Assembly (NCBI GenBank): GCA_018829445.1
Contig: JAHJTV010000093.1
Coordinates: forward strand, 62,001 to 126,000
Length of the DNA: 64,000 bases
DNA from: a bacterium
GTDB taxonomy: Bacteria > SAR324 > XYD2-FULL-50-16
Direction: 5' to 3'
Made by a program: the position numbers and the translations under genes
The notes under the pieces: model-generated
What the model saw: only the letters and a program-made list of their open reading frames with translations
Databases searched by the model: none
What the model was told of the DNA's origin: nothing
In this document: piece after piece, positions 18,747-27,811 of the stretch
Numbering within the stretch: the stretch's first letter is position 1
Layout: every line of letters begins with the position of its first letter

Positions 18747-19136
18747 TTACACGCCGTTCTTAAGATCATCCAGTACGCGGATTCGCTCCACCAGCTCTTC
18801 AACCTCAAACGGCTTGGTTACATAATCATCTGCTCCAACGGCATATCCTTTCTGTCGCTCATCTTCCATTGCTCTTCCGGAGATCAGAATAATCTTAATT
18901 GCATTATAGCGCTTATCTGTACGAATTCTGCGACAAACTTCATAGCCGTCGATACCTGACATCATAATGTCCAACAGAATTAAATCGGGGTGAAATTCGG
19001 GTATGATCTGTAAAGCTTCTTCTCCCGATTCGGCAGAACGCAGGGTGTAGAGATCCTCCAGGTCATCCATGAGAATATCGATATTCATAGGATCATCATC
19101 TACAATCAGAATTTTGTAATCCGAACACATTGTCAT
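18747..19136 (-). CDS. Receiver-only response regulator
   Basis: A 129-residue single REC domain with no output module. The acidic pocket (ILIVDDDPMN), phosphorylated Asp (LILLDIMMSGIDGYEVC), Thr/Ser switch (IILISGRA) and Lys (DDYVTKPFEVEELVERI) are all there. It closes with a helix typical of PleD- or CheY-like stand-alone receivers. An AAGG ribosome site precedes the ATG. It is monocistronic, ended by a strong terminator, and has no kinase next to it. Possible partners include the orphan kinase at 8968, which is speculation. Confidence 0.9.
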   Translation of the reverse strand: MTMCSDYKILIVDDDPMNIDILMDDLEDLYTLRSAESGEEALQIIPEFHPDLILLDIMMSGIDGYEVCRRIRTDKRYNAIKIILISGRAMEDERQKGYAVGADDYVTKPFEVEELVERIRVLDDLKNGV

Positions 19137-19613
19137 TAACCTTACTTATAAATTAATCTATTTATCCCGAATAGAATTGCCATTGAAATAAAACAACAAA
19201 ATATACTCTTACTTTCAATAAAATATACGATACCACATATTAAAAAATAGATCCATATGATATTAATTAACCTCTTCGGGATGGAACAGTTCCCTATAGG
19301 TGTCCACGAAAATTTTTCACCAATAACGGATAAACAGATAAATCTTTACTCATTTTGATATCCCAATTCTGTCTGAGATAATTTTCTGCTCCCTGAATCA
19401 ATCCAGGCAGAATCGATATGCAATCTCCTTTGTGGATACTAAGCCACTTGTTTTTGCATAACAATAATTAGTCATTGCTTGTAAATCGAAGCTTCTTTGT
19501 ATAACATAAGGAGCAGTAGCTCCACTTGTGGAAACATTTGGGATCAATAAAATGCGTCCTATTCACTTTTCCAGTAATCTATCAATAAAATCAATGAATT
19601 CTATCGAGGATAC
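19137..19613. other. Divergent intergenic region upstream of glgP
   Basis: 477 bp between the receiver gene and the first glycogen phosphorylase, AT-rich with no coding frame. TATAAC near 19501 with a TTGCTT about 17 bases upstream is a possible sigma-70 promoter reading toward the phosphorylases. The evidence is weak. Confidence 0.35.
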
Positions 19614-22097
19614 ATGAATATTAAACAGTCAAATAAACCGGAGAAGAACGTGAATGAGAAGAGTGAACTGGCTAAATCCTTCAAACGTCACATGAGATTG
19701 ACCATAGCTCATGATCTTGATAACTCAAGTAAACTTGACAAATATCAGGCTCTGGCGTGTGCGGTAAGGGATAAAATCATATCCAAGTGGATTAAAACTC
19801 AAGACACCTATTACCAAAAAAATCCCAAACGGATCTATTATTTTTCCCTTGAGTTTTTAATGGGGCGAACTCTGGGAAATGCAATATTGAATCTGGATAT
19901 TGATGAAATTGTAAGGGAAACCCTGGCCGAAATTGGGTATTCCATGGAGGATCTGGAATCAATGGAGTGGGATGCAGGATTGGGAAATGGAGGTCTTGGC
20001 CGACTGGCTGCCTGTTTTCTCGATTCAATGGCAACCCTGGAGTTACCTGCTTATGGATTCGGTATTCGGTATGAATATGGGATGTTTAAACAAACCATTG
20101 TCAATAACCAGCAAATAGAACATCCCGATAACTGGTTGCGTTATCGAAATCCCTGGGAGTTTGTAAGGGCGGAAGATATCGAGATAGTACGATTTTATGG
20201 TAGGGTTCATCGGGTCCGGGACACCCGGGGGAATATTGAAACCAAGTGGTTGGATACTGAAAGTGTAATTGCCCTGGCTTATGATCTTCCCATTCCCGGA
20301 TACCAGACAGAAACCGTTAATTCGCTGAAACTCTGGTCTGCTGTCTCATCCCGTGAATTTAACCTGGAAAGCTTTAACGTGGGTGATTATGTCAGTGCCA
20401 TTGTTGATAAACACCAATCGGAAATTTTATCAAAAGTACTCTATCCCAATGACACAAGTTATCAGGGCAAGGAATTGAGACTGAAACAGCAGTATTTTAT
20501 GGTTTCAGCCTCCTTACAGAATATATTAAAACGGTTGGAAAGATGCGGAGACAGCCTGGAAATGCTGCCGGATAAAGTTGCCATACAATTGAATGATACT
20601 CATCCATCCATTGCAATTCCGGAGCTGATGAGAATTCTGGTTGATAATAACCGATTTTCCTGGGACAAGGCATGGGAAATAACAACCAGAACCTTCGCCT
20701 ATACCAATCATACCGTTTTACCGGAAGCCCTGGAAAAGTGGCCGGTTTCACTGATGGCCAAAGTATTGCCCAGGCATCTGGAGATTATTTTCGAAATTAA
20801 TCATCGGTTCCTTGATGAAGTAAATATCCGGTTTCCAGGTGATCTGGAACGTCGGGAAAAGATGTCGATCATCGAAGAGGGAGACTCACAGTCAATCCGC
20901 ATGGCTTTCCTGGCCATCGTCGGAAGTTTTTCCGTAAACGGTGTGGCAGAGCTTCATTCCCATCTTCTCAAAGAAGGTATTTTTAAGGATTTTTATGAGC
21001 TTTTTCCGGAAAAATTTAATAACAAAACAAACGGCATCACTCCCAGGAGGTGGTTAAAAAAAGCCAATCCACTCTTGTCAGCCCTGATAAGCGACAGGAT
21101 TGGACCAAACTGGACAAAAGACCTGGGTCTCTTGCGAGAACTGGAAAACCACCTGGATGATGACCAGTTTGTTGAGGACTGGCGGCAGGTAAAACTGGAA
21201 AACAAGAAAAATCTTGCCCATATCATCAAATCCAATTGCGGTATCGAAGTAGATCCCCACTCAATGTTTGATGTACAGGTTAAACGGATACATGAGTACA
21301 AACGCCAATTGCTCAACCTTTTGTACGTGATAACCCTGTATAACCGACTCAGATCCGGAGAGCCTGAGAAAACGGTGCCCAGAACTGCCATATTTGGAGG
21401 CAAGGCTGCCCCGGGGTATGCCCAGGCCAAAGAAACCATTCATCTGATAAATCTGGTGGCCAGCTCAATAAACAGAGATCCTACAATAAAAGGAAAGCTG
21501 AAAGTCGTTTTTATCCCCAACTACGGCGTTTCTCTGGCAGAAAATATTTTCCCGGGCTCTGACCTGTCAGAACAGATCTCAACTGCCGGTATGGAGGCTT
21601 CCGGAACCGGGAATATGAAATTTGCTTTGAATGGAGCTTTGACCATCGGGACTCTGGATGGGGCAAATATCGAAATTATGGAGGAGGTAGGTAAGGAGAA
21701 TATTTTTATTTTCGGAAAAACAGAGCAGGAGCTGAAAGAGGCAAGGCAAAACGGATATTACCCCAGAGATTTCTATGAATCTGATGATGAATTAAAACAG
21801 GTAATGAATCAGATCAGGGATGGTGTTTTCTCACCTGCGCAACCGGATCTTTTCCGCGGACTGTTTCATTCTCTTGTGGATGGTGATGATCATTATTTTC
21901 ATATGGCAGATTTCCGATCTTACGTTGACTGTCAAGATTCAGTATCCAAACTCTATTTGGATCAGAAAAAATGGAATAGAATGGCTATTCTGAATGTTGC
22001 CAGAATGGGGAAATTTTCTTCCGACCGGGTAATTCAGGAGTATGCTAGGGAAATATGGGATGTCCAACCTTGTCCTATCGATAAGAATAAAGATTAA
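19614..22097 (+). CDS. glgP: Glycogen/starch phosphorylase, first copy
   Basis: An 827-residue GT35 alpha-glucan phosphorylase releasing glucose 1-phosphate from glycogen. The N-terminal entry RIYYFSLEFLMGRTLGNAI and the catalytic core are intact. The PLP-binding lysine is K669 in EASGTGNMKFALNGAL. NDTHPSIAIPELMRIL and VKRIHEYKRQLLN are further family signatures. A GAGG ribosome site precedes the ATG. The stop lies 12 bp before a close paralogue, so the two form an operon and a tandem duplication. Glucose 1-phosphate could pass to the phosphohexomutase at 10588. Confidence 0.95.
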   Translation: MNIKQSNKPEKNVNEKSELAKSFKRHMRLTIAHDLDNSSKLDKYQALACAVRDKIISKWIKTQDTYYQKNPKRIYYFSLEFLMGRTLGNAILNLDIDEIVRETLAEIGYSMEDLESMEWDAGLGNGGLGRLAACFLDSMATLELPAYGFGIRYEYGMFKQTIVNNQQIEHPDNWLRYRNPWEFVRAEDIEIVRFYGRVHRVRDTRGNIETKWLDTESVIALAYDLPIPGYQTETVNSLKLWSAVSSREFNLESFNVGDYVSAIVDKHQSEILSKVLYPNDTSYQGKELRLKQQYFMVSASLQNILKRLERCGDSLEMLPDKVAIQLNDTHPSIAIPELMRILVDNNRFSWDKAWEITTRTFAYTNHTVLPEALEKWPVSLMAKVLPRHLEIIFEINHRFLDEVNIRFPGDLERREKMSIIEEGDSQSIRMAFLAIVGSFSVNGVAELHSHLLKEGIFKDFYELFPEKFNNKTNGITPRRWLKKANPLLSALISDRIGPNWTKDLGLLRELENHLDDDQFVEDWRQVKLENKKNLAHIIKSNCGIEVDPHSMFDVQVKRIHEYKRQLLNLLYVITLYNRLRSGEPEKTVPRTAIFGGKAAPGYAQAKETIHLINLVASSINRDPTIKGKLKVVFIPNYGVSLAENIFPGSDLSEQISTAGMEASGTGNMKFALNGALTIGTLDGANIEIMEEVGKENIFIFGKTEQELKEARQNGYYPRDFYESDDELKQVMNQIRDGVFSPAQPDLFRGLFHSLVDGDDHYFHMADFRSYVDCQDSVSKLYLDQKKWNRMAILNVARMGKFSSDRVIQEYAREIWDVQPCPIDKNKD

Positions 22098-22109
22098 CCG
22101 CGAGAATAT

Positions 22110-24581
22110 ATGGAAAATTTAACGCAACGGATTGACCTTTCAAAGGAAGAGAAGATTGAAAGATTCAAACAGTCATTTGAACAAAGATTGGCCTTATCAA
22201 TTGGCGAAGATATAAAACATTCCAATGATCTCGATAAATTCAGGGCTTTGGCGCTTGCAGTCAGAGATGAAATGATCGCAAAGTGGCTGAAAACCCAGCG
22301 CTGGTATCATGAGAAAAATCCCAAACGGATCTACTACTTTTCGCTTGAGTTTCTCATGGGAAGAACCTTGGGAAACGCCATTATCAACCTTGACCTGGAA
22401 GGCATCATTCAAGAATCTTTGGAAAAGCTGGGAATCTCTCTGAACTATCTGGAAGAGTTGGAATGGGACTCTGGTCTTGGTAATGGCGGTTTGGGAAGGC
22501 TGGCTGCCTGTTTTCTTGATTCCATGGCAACTCTGGGATTACCAGCTCGCGGATATGGAATTCGATATGAATTCGGTATGTTCAAACAGAGAATTGAAAA
22601 TCTGCAGCAGCAGGAGTATCCCGATAATTGGCTGCGTTACGGCAACCCTTGGGAAATTAGTCGTACGGCGAACCATTATCGGGTGCATTTTATGGGACGG
22701 ATCTATAACTATCAGGATATAAACGGGGTTCAGCATAGTGAATGGATCGATACCGATACCGTTATTGCACTGGCCTATGATATTCCGATCCCGGGTTTTC
22801 GTACCAACACTGTAAACACGTTGAAGCTATGGTCTGCTACCTCCACCCGCGAGTTCAACCTGCAAACCTTCAATGCCGGTGATTATATCGGTTCTGTATT
22901 CAATAAGGCTCAATCGGAAACAATCTCCAAGGTGCTCTATCCGAACGACAACAATTACGAGGGGAAAGAGCTGCGATTAAAACAGCAGTATTTTATGGTA
23001 TCCGCTTCCCTCCAGGATATCCTGTATCGATTGGAACGATACGGAGACAAAATTCATAATTTACCGGAAAAAGCAGTCATCCAGCTCAATGACACCCACC
23101 CTTCCATTGCAATCCCCGAACTCATGCGTATTTTAATGGACGATGCAAAAATGAGCTGGGATGAGGCTTGGGATATAACAACACACACCTTTGCCTATAC
23201 AAATCATACAGTGCTACCTGAAGCGCTGGAAAAATGGCCGATCTCCATGTTTGAAAAAATCCTGCCTCGTCATATGCAGATTATTTATGAAATCAACCAG
23301 CGCTTTCTAGACATAGTCTCCGCGGTCTTTCCGGGGGAGTTTGATCGACGTCAGAGGATGTCCATCATTGAAGAGAGCGAACCCAAAAGCATCAGGATGG
23401 CAAATCTGGCAATCGTGGGAAGCTTTTCCGTGAATGGCGTGGCCGCACTTCATTCAAAATTGCTGTGTCAGGGGATCTTTAAAGACTTTTATGAGCTTTT
23501 TCCGGAGAAATTTAACAACAAAACAAACGGGGTAACACCCAGACGATGGATACGAAAAGCCAATCCGCAACTGTCTCATCTCATCACGCAAAAAATCGGG
23601 GATAGCTGGATAAAGGATTTATCCGGATTGAAAGACCTGGAATCTTTTGTGGACGATGAAGAGTTTGTTCATAACTGGTCTGATATTAAGTTGGCGAATA
23701 AAAAGGCATTATCCGCTTTAATCCAACGCCGTTGTCGTGTCAGTGTCGATCCTGATTCCATTTTTGATGTCCATGTAAAGAGGATTCATGAGTATAAGCG
23801 ACAGTTATTGAATGTTTTGCACGTGATTACACTCTACAATCGTTTGAAGGAGGGCAAGACAGATGGGTTTGTTCCGAGAACGGTAATATTTGGAGGCAAG
23901 GCAGCCCCCGGGTATCTGATGGCAAAAAAAATAATCCATTTGATTAACTCGGTAGCAAACCTGGTCAACCGGGATAGATCGATCTCCGGATTGCTGAAAG
24001 TTGTTTTTCTTCCAAATTATAATGTATCTCTGGCAGAAATAATCATACCTGGTTCCGATCTGTCAGAACAGATTTCGACAGCTGGTATGGAGGCGTCCGG
24101 AACCGGTAACATGAAATTTGCCCTGAATGGCGCACTGACCATCGGAACGCTGGATGGAGCCAATATTGAAATTCTGGAAGAGGTTGGAGAGGAAAATATC
24201 TTTATATTTGGAAAGACCTCTGACGAATTAATGGAACTGCGAAGATCAGGCTATGATCCGACAATTTACCTGAAGCAGTATCCTGAGCTGGAAAAAATAA
24301 TGAAGCAGATCAATAGCGGTTTTTTCTCCCCCAATGAACCGAAATTATTCGAATCAATTCATGATAGCCTGCTCGCTCCTAACGCCCATTATTTTGAGCT
24401 GGCAGATTACAAAGCTTATGTCGATTGTCAGAAAAAAGTCTCAGAAGATTATAAAAATCCCGTTGAGTGGCATAAAAAAGCGATTCTCAATGTGGCCCGC
24501 ATGGGAAAGTTCTCAACGGATCGCACCATAAAGGAATATGCCGATGAAATCTGGAATGTTGAACCCTGCCCGGTTGAGTAA
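22110..24581 (+). CDS. glgP: Glycogen/starch phosphorylase, second copy
   Basis: An 823-residue paralogue of the preceding gene, collinear throughout and with the same PLP lysine position (K669). Long identical stretches surround the active site, and the main differences are in the first ~25 residues and in patches near residues 190-210 and 530-560. Both copies have intact motifs, so both are probably functional. Retained duplicates could differ in substrate chain length or in regulation. No other glycogen gene (glgA, glgB, glgX) is in the window. Confidence 0.95.
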   Translation: MENLTQRIDLSKEEKIERFKQSFEQRLALSIGEDIKHSNDLDKFRALALAVRDEMIAKWLKTQRWYHEKNPKRIYYFSLEFLMGRTLGNAIINLDLEGIIQESLEKLGISLNYLEELEWDSGLGNGGLGRLAACFLDSMATLGLPARGYGIRYEFGMFKQRIENLQQQEYPDNWLRYGNPWEISRTANHYRVHFMGRIYNYQDINGVQHSEWIDTDTVIALAYDIPIPGFRTNTVNTLKLWSATSTREFNLQTFNAGDYIGSVFNKAQSETISKVLYPNDNNYEGKELRLKQQYFMVSASLQDILYRLERYGDKIHNLPEKAVIQLNDTHPSIAIPELMRILMDDAKMSWDEAWDITTHTFAYTNHTVLPEALEKWPISMFEKILPRHMQIIYEINQRFLDIVSAVFPGEFDRRQRMSIIEESEPKSIRMANLAIVGSFSVNGVAALHSKLLCQGIFKDFYELFPEKFNNKTNGVTPRRWIRKANPQLSHLITQKIGDSWIKDLSGLKDLESFVDDEEFVHNWSDIKLANKKALSALIQRRCRVSVDPDSIFDVHVKRIHEYKRQLLNVLHVITLYNRLKEGKTDGFVPRTVIFGGKAAPGYLMAKKIIHLINSVANLVNRDRSISGLLKVVFLPNYNVSLAEIIIPGSDLSEQISTAGMEASGTGNMKFALNGALTIGTLDGANIEILEEVGEENIFIFGKTSDELMELRRSGYDPTIYLKQYPELEKIMKQINSGFFSPNEPKLFESIHDSLLAPNAHYFELADYKAYVDCQKKVSEDYKNPVEWHKKAILNVARMGKFSTDRTIKEYADEIWNVEPCPVE

Positions 24582-24672
24582 GGATATACATTCAATTCTA
24601 CCCTCACAGAATTGACATCAGCCGAGCAACCTTTCATACTCAATATTATTAAACAACTGATCCAATCGACCC

Positions 24673-24867
24673 ATGAACCTGTTTATTACAATTATTGCTG
24701 TTTTAATGGTTTCGGATGCGGCATTTACACTTTTAAATCTCTCTAAAGTGGAATCCCTCATTACAAACCATTTCCCCAAAATGAATGTGAAAAAACTTGC
24801 CACGGTTGAAGGAATCACCGGCATCGTAATACTTTTTCTTAAACTCGCCACCGGCACCATTGTATAG
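24673..24867 (+). CDS. Small two-helix membrane protein
   Basis: A 64-residue frame with two hydrophobic segments (LFITIIAVLMVSDAAFTLL and GITGIVILFLKLATGTIV) joined by a polar linker. This composition is unlikely by chance. There is no strong ribosome site and I recognise no family. It sits between the phosphorylase operon and the M23-like gene; the 149 bp after it hold nothing notable. Confidence 0.55.
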   Translation: MNLFITIIAVLMVSDAAFTLLNLSKVESLITNHFPKMNVKKLATVEGITGIVILFLKLATGTIV

Positions 24868-25016
24868 GCTGATTATACTTTTTGCTCAAATCGGTTCCAG
24901 GTATCCATTCGATAATTGTGAAAGATGGGATTGAAATAGTGAAAGCAAGGCGCTATTTTTGAGTTAAAGGTCAAACCCATTCACTTTATCTGACCGGTTC
25001 ATTATTAAGGAAATCC

Positions 25017-25922
25017 ATGCCGTTCAATAGATACTTTTCAGTCGTTATCATCCCCCGGAAAACTTCAACCTTTAAAAAGGTCAGGATTCCCGCTTTTTTA
25101 TTTGGATTGCTCGGAATTCTGATAGTCTGCCTGATATCCGGATTTGTCTTCATCGTTTTCGATTACATCAGCATTAGAGCAAAACTTGCCAATGTGGAAG
25201 AGGGGGAAGAACTGAGACAACAGCAGCAGGAAAAAATAGAAGAGTTCTCCCGGCAATACCAGGAGCTGCAATTACATTTTAACCACCTTCAATCGCTGAA
25301 TAAGAAGTTGAAATCGATGGTTATCACCAACATTGACAAGGAAAAAAAATCAAAACTGCGAGAAGAGGATGCTGAAATCCTGAAAGCAAAAATTGAAACG
25401 GCTTCCAGATCATCGATCTTGGACGTAATCGCTTCAAACACGTCTGAGCTGGATTCCGACTTGAAACATGAAAAAGTACTTTATTTTAAAAACTTAATCG
25501 CATTTTTTAACAAACAGAAAAATCCTTTTTTAAGGATGCCTTCAGGACTGCCTGTTACAGGTTTCCTGATTAATGAATTCGGAATACATGTTGACCCCTA
25601 CACCGGACAAACGCAACCACAAAACGGAATAGATGTGGCAGCCAACCTGGATTCTCCTATTATTGCACCTGCCGATGGAATCGTTTTGGAAATACTGGAC
25701 GATGAAAATTATGGTAATATGCTGGTGATTGATCACGGCAACGGCTTTCAAACCCGCTATGGGCATATCGGTAGTTATGAAGTGGACAAGGGAGATGTAG
25801 TTACCAAGGGCGCCGTGATTGCACAAGTTGGAAATACCGGAAGAACCACAGGTCCCAGGTTGTATTATGAAGTTTTGTTCAACGAAGTCCCCCAGAATCC
25901 TGTTAAGTATTCCATTGACTAG
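25017..25922 (+). CDS. LytM/M23-family protein with degenerate metal site
   Basis: A 301-residue envelope protein: a cytoplasmic N-terminus, one membrane helix (about residues 27-50), a coiled coil (about 60-115) and a C-terminal LytM domain (about 175-300). Active M23 endopeptidases bind zinc through HxxxD and the second His of HxH. Here the first motif reads QNGID, with Gln202 in place of His and Asp206 kept. The second reads RLY (281-283) in place of HxH. The YGH motif between them survives. Two of three zinc ligands are gone, so catalysis is unlikely. Membrane-anchored, coiled-coil LytM proteins of this kind (EnvC, NlpD) activate amidases without cutting, a plausible role here. Confidence 0.88.
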   Translation: MPFNRYFSVVIIPRKTSTFKKVRIPAFLFGLLGILIVCLISGFVFIVFDYISIRAKLANVEEGEELRQQQQEKIEEFSRQYQELQLHFNHLQSLNKKLKSMVITNIDKEKKSKLREEDAEILKAKIETASRSSILDVIASNTSELDSDLKHEKVLYFKNLIAFFNKQKNPFLRMPSGLPVTGFLINEFGIHVDPYTGQTQPQNGIDVAANLDSPIIAPADGIVLEILDDENYGNMLVIDHGNGFQTRYGHIGSYEVDKGDVVTKGAVIAQVGNTGRTTGPRLYYEVLFNEVPQNPVKYSID

Positions 25923-26048
25923 TTAAATGATCCCCGAAGTGCCGGGATTGAATCTCTGAAAACCCAGGTTGAGACAAATTCGATTGCAGATTATAGATCC
26001 TTTCCGTTTTAGAAAAAATTCCGACCTATACCAAACGAAGTGGACCGC

Positions 26049-26903
26049 TCATCTCACTGAGAAGAGTTTATAAAAAAGTAAAAACAAGCAATGCAGGCCA
26101 AACAAAAGTATTTCGTAAAAACAGAAATACAGCAATGAAGCATCCAGCATCATAAAAATTATTAACACAAACAGATGCATGCTATTGGCAAAAATAGAGA
26201 AAAGATGACTGGCAGCCATGTAATTTCTAAACCGAATGTTTCTTATCAGTAGCGAAAATAACACAACAGAGATGAATCGCCAGGAATAATGGAATATCAG
26301 ATTCAAGTAATGAATTTTTTTTGCATAGACAAGATCCGACGGATAATCATTGGCAAAATGGCAGATAAACTCCTGTGCCGCATCCTCCTGTGAGTTGTGT
26401 TCATTCGTACTTAGGCGAACAGTAAAAGATGCCGTTGTTGCCGTGATAACATTTGAAAAAAAGGCAAGTATACACACCGGAATCGCCAACCATGCTGAGA
26501 TACTGTCCCGGGCTATCAAACAAAATGCAATACTTCCGAATAACAGTAAGGTGAATATAAAATCGGCTACAAGATCATACAATGCACCAAGATTGCTGGT
26601 TTTATTGCTGTGCCTGGCAAGCTGACCATCGGTATAGTCAAGCAGAATCCTAAGGAGAAGAATCGTACTCGGTAATGCCGTATGAAAAAGCGGATGGTTG
26701 GAAACAAGTAAAACCAAAAATAGCACTCCGAATAGCATGGAGCTAAAGACAATACGGATCGGGTGAATATTCAGCTTGTTTAAAAAAACAGTCAACGGCC
26801 AGGTAAAATAATAGGGAATTTCATCAATTCTGGGAAAGGTCGCTTTTCCAGCTTTGGTAGAATGATAAAAATCTCGAAAAAACCCGTCAAAAAAATTCGC
26901 CAT
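26049..26903 (-). CDS. CDP-alcohol phosphatidyltransferase family membrane enzyme
   Basis: A membrane enzyme that would join a CDP-activated lipid or alcohol to a second alcohol in phospholipid synthesis. The complete signature D-x2-D-G-x2-A-R-x8-G-x3-D-x3-D is visible from DYTDGQLAR to YDLVAD, inside a hydrophobic protein with about six membrane helices. The frame can be extended to a TTG at 26984. I start at the ATG at 26903, because the extra 27 residues look non-native and MANFFDGFF is a more usual opening. Neither start has a good ribosome site. The acceptor (inositol, glycerol phosphate, serine or other) cannot be told from sequence. Confidence 0.82.
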   Translation of the reverse strand: MANFFDGFFRDFYHSTKAGKATFPRIDEIPYYFTWPLTVFLNKLNIHPIRIVFSSMLFGVLFLVLLVSNHPLFHTALPSTILLLRILLDYTDGQLARHSNKTSNLGALYDLVADFIFTLLLFGSIAFCLIARDSISAWLAIPVCILAFFSNVITATTASFTVRLSTNEHNSQEDAAQEFICHFANDYPSDLVYAKKIHYLNLIFHYSWRFISVVLFSLLIRNIRFRNYMAASHLFSIFANSMHLFVLIIFMMLDASLLYFCFYEILLFGLHCLFLLFYKLFSVR

Positions 26904-27047
26904 GTGGCAGTATTTATTTAAGATAATTGGAAAACTAGTGAACTCAATCTGAAGAATAGTAGCAAATGATTCGGTTGAGAGCAAATGCTCACGGTCGAAT
27001 GTTCAACAGGTGGATTTTAACAAAGAAGAAAACCATAAGGAGATCAA

Positions 27048-27749
27048 GTGAGTATACATATTGGTGCAAAACAAGGAGAAATAGCCCCAACAGTTCTGAT
27101 GCCGGGAGATCCCATGCGAGCCAAGCACTTTGCGGAAACCATGCTGGAAGACGTATTCTGCTACAATAAAGTCCGGGGTATGTTGGGGTATACCGGTAAC
27201 TACAAAGGTAAGAGAATCTCGATTATGGGGTCGGGGATGGGAATGCCGACTCTCTCGATCTATATCAACGAGCTGGTGACTGAATATAATGTGAAGACAT
27301 TGATTCGAGTGGGAACCTGTGGAGCGCTTCAACCTCATTTAAAGGTAGGTGACATTGTGCTTCCCATGTCTTCCTCGACCAATTCACATATTAACAAACT
27401 GCGCTTTAATGGAATGGATTACGCCCCCACAGCCAGCTTTAAACTATTGATGAATGCCTGGGAAGAGGCCAGGAAACTAACATCCAGAGTATATGTGGGA
27501 GGCATGTTCTCATCCGATACTTTTTATAATGATGATCCCGACTGGTGGAAAAAATGGGCTGACTATGGCGCTCTTGTTTGTGAAATGGAGACCACTGTTT
27601 TGTACACACTGGCTGCGAAGTTCAAGGTGGATGCCCTTTCGGTGCTAACGGTCAGCGATAGCCTGGTGACTGGCGAATCCGCTTCAGCCGAACAACGGGA
27701 AAAAGACTTCCCCGTAATGGCAAAAATAGCGCTGGAGATCTCACCATGA
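27048..27749 (+). CDS. deoD: Purine-nucleoside phosphorylase, DeoD type
   Basis: A 233-residue cytosolic hexameric phosphorylase that splits purine (deoxy)nucleosides to base and (deoxy)ribose 1-phosphate. MPGDPMRAKHFAETML, the phosphate loop at GSGMGMPTLSIYINEL, RVGTCGAL and the catalytic Asp in VSDSLVTGE are conserved as in E. coli DeoD. The start is a GTG with an ideal AAGGAG site 5 bases upstream. It is a single gene that converges on the ABC-class ATPase gene. Other nucleoside salvage genes are absent from the window. Confidence 0.94.
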   Translation: MSIHIGAKQGEIAPTVLMPGDPMRAKHFAETMLEDVFCYNKVRGMLGYTGNYKGKRISIMGSGMGMPTLSIYINELVTEYNVKTLIRVGTCGALQPHLKVGDIVLPMSSSTNSHINKLRFNGMDYAPTASFKLLMNAWEEARKLTSRVYVGGMFSSDTFYNDDPDWWKKWADYGALVCEMETTVLYTLAAKFKVDALSVLTVSDSLVTGESASAEQREKDFPVMAKIALEISP

Positions 27750-27766
27750 TCCAAAAGAACATAACA

Positions 27767-27795
27767 GACCGCACTTGTTGATCTGTTGTGCGGTC
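27767..27795. terminator. Hairpin between convergent deoD and ABC-ATPase genes
   Basis: GACCGCAC at 27767-27774 pairs perfectly with GTGCGGTC at 27788-27795 around a 13-base loop. It lies between two convergent genes, so it may end both transcripts. No long T tract follows, so this is tentative. Confidence 0.5.
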
Positions 27796-27811
27796 ATGCA
27801 GACCTGCAGTT

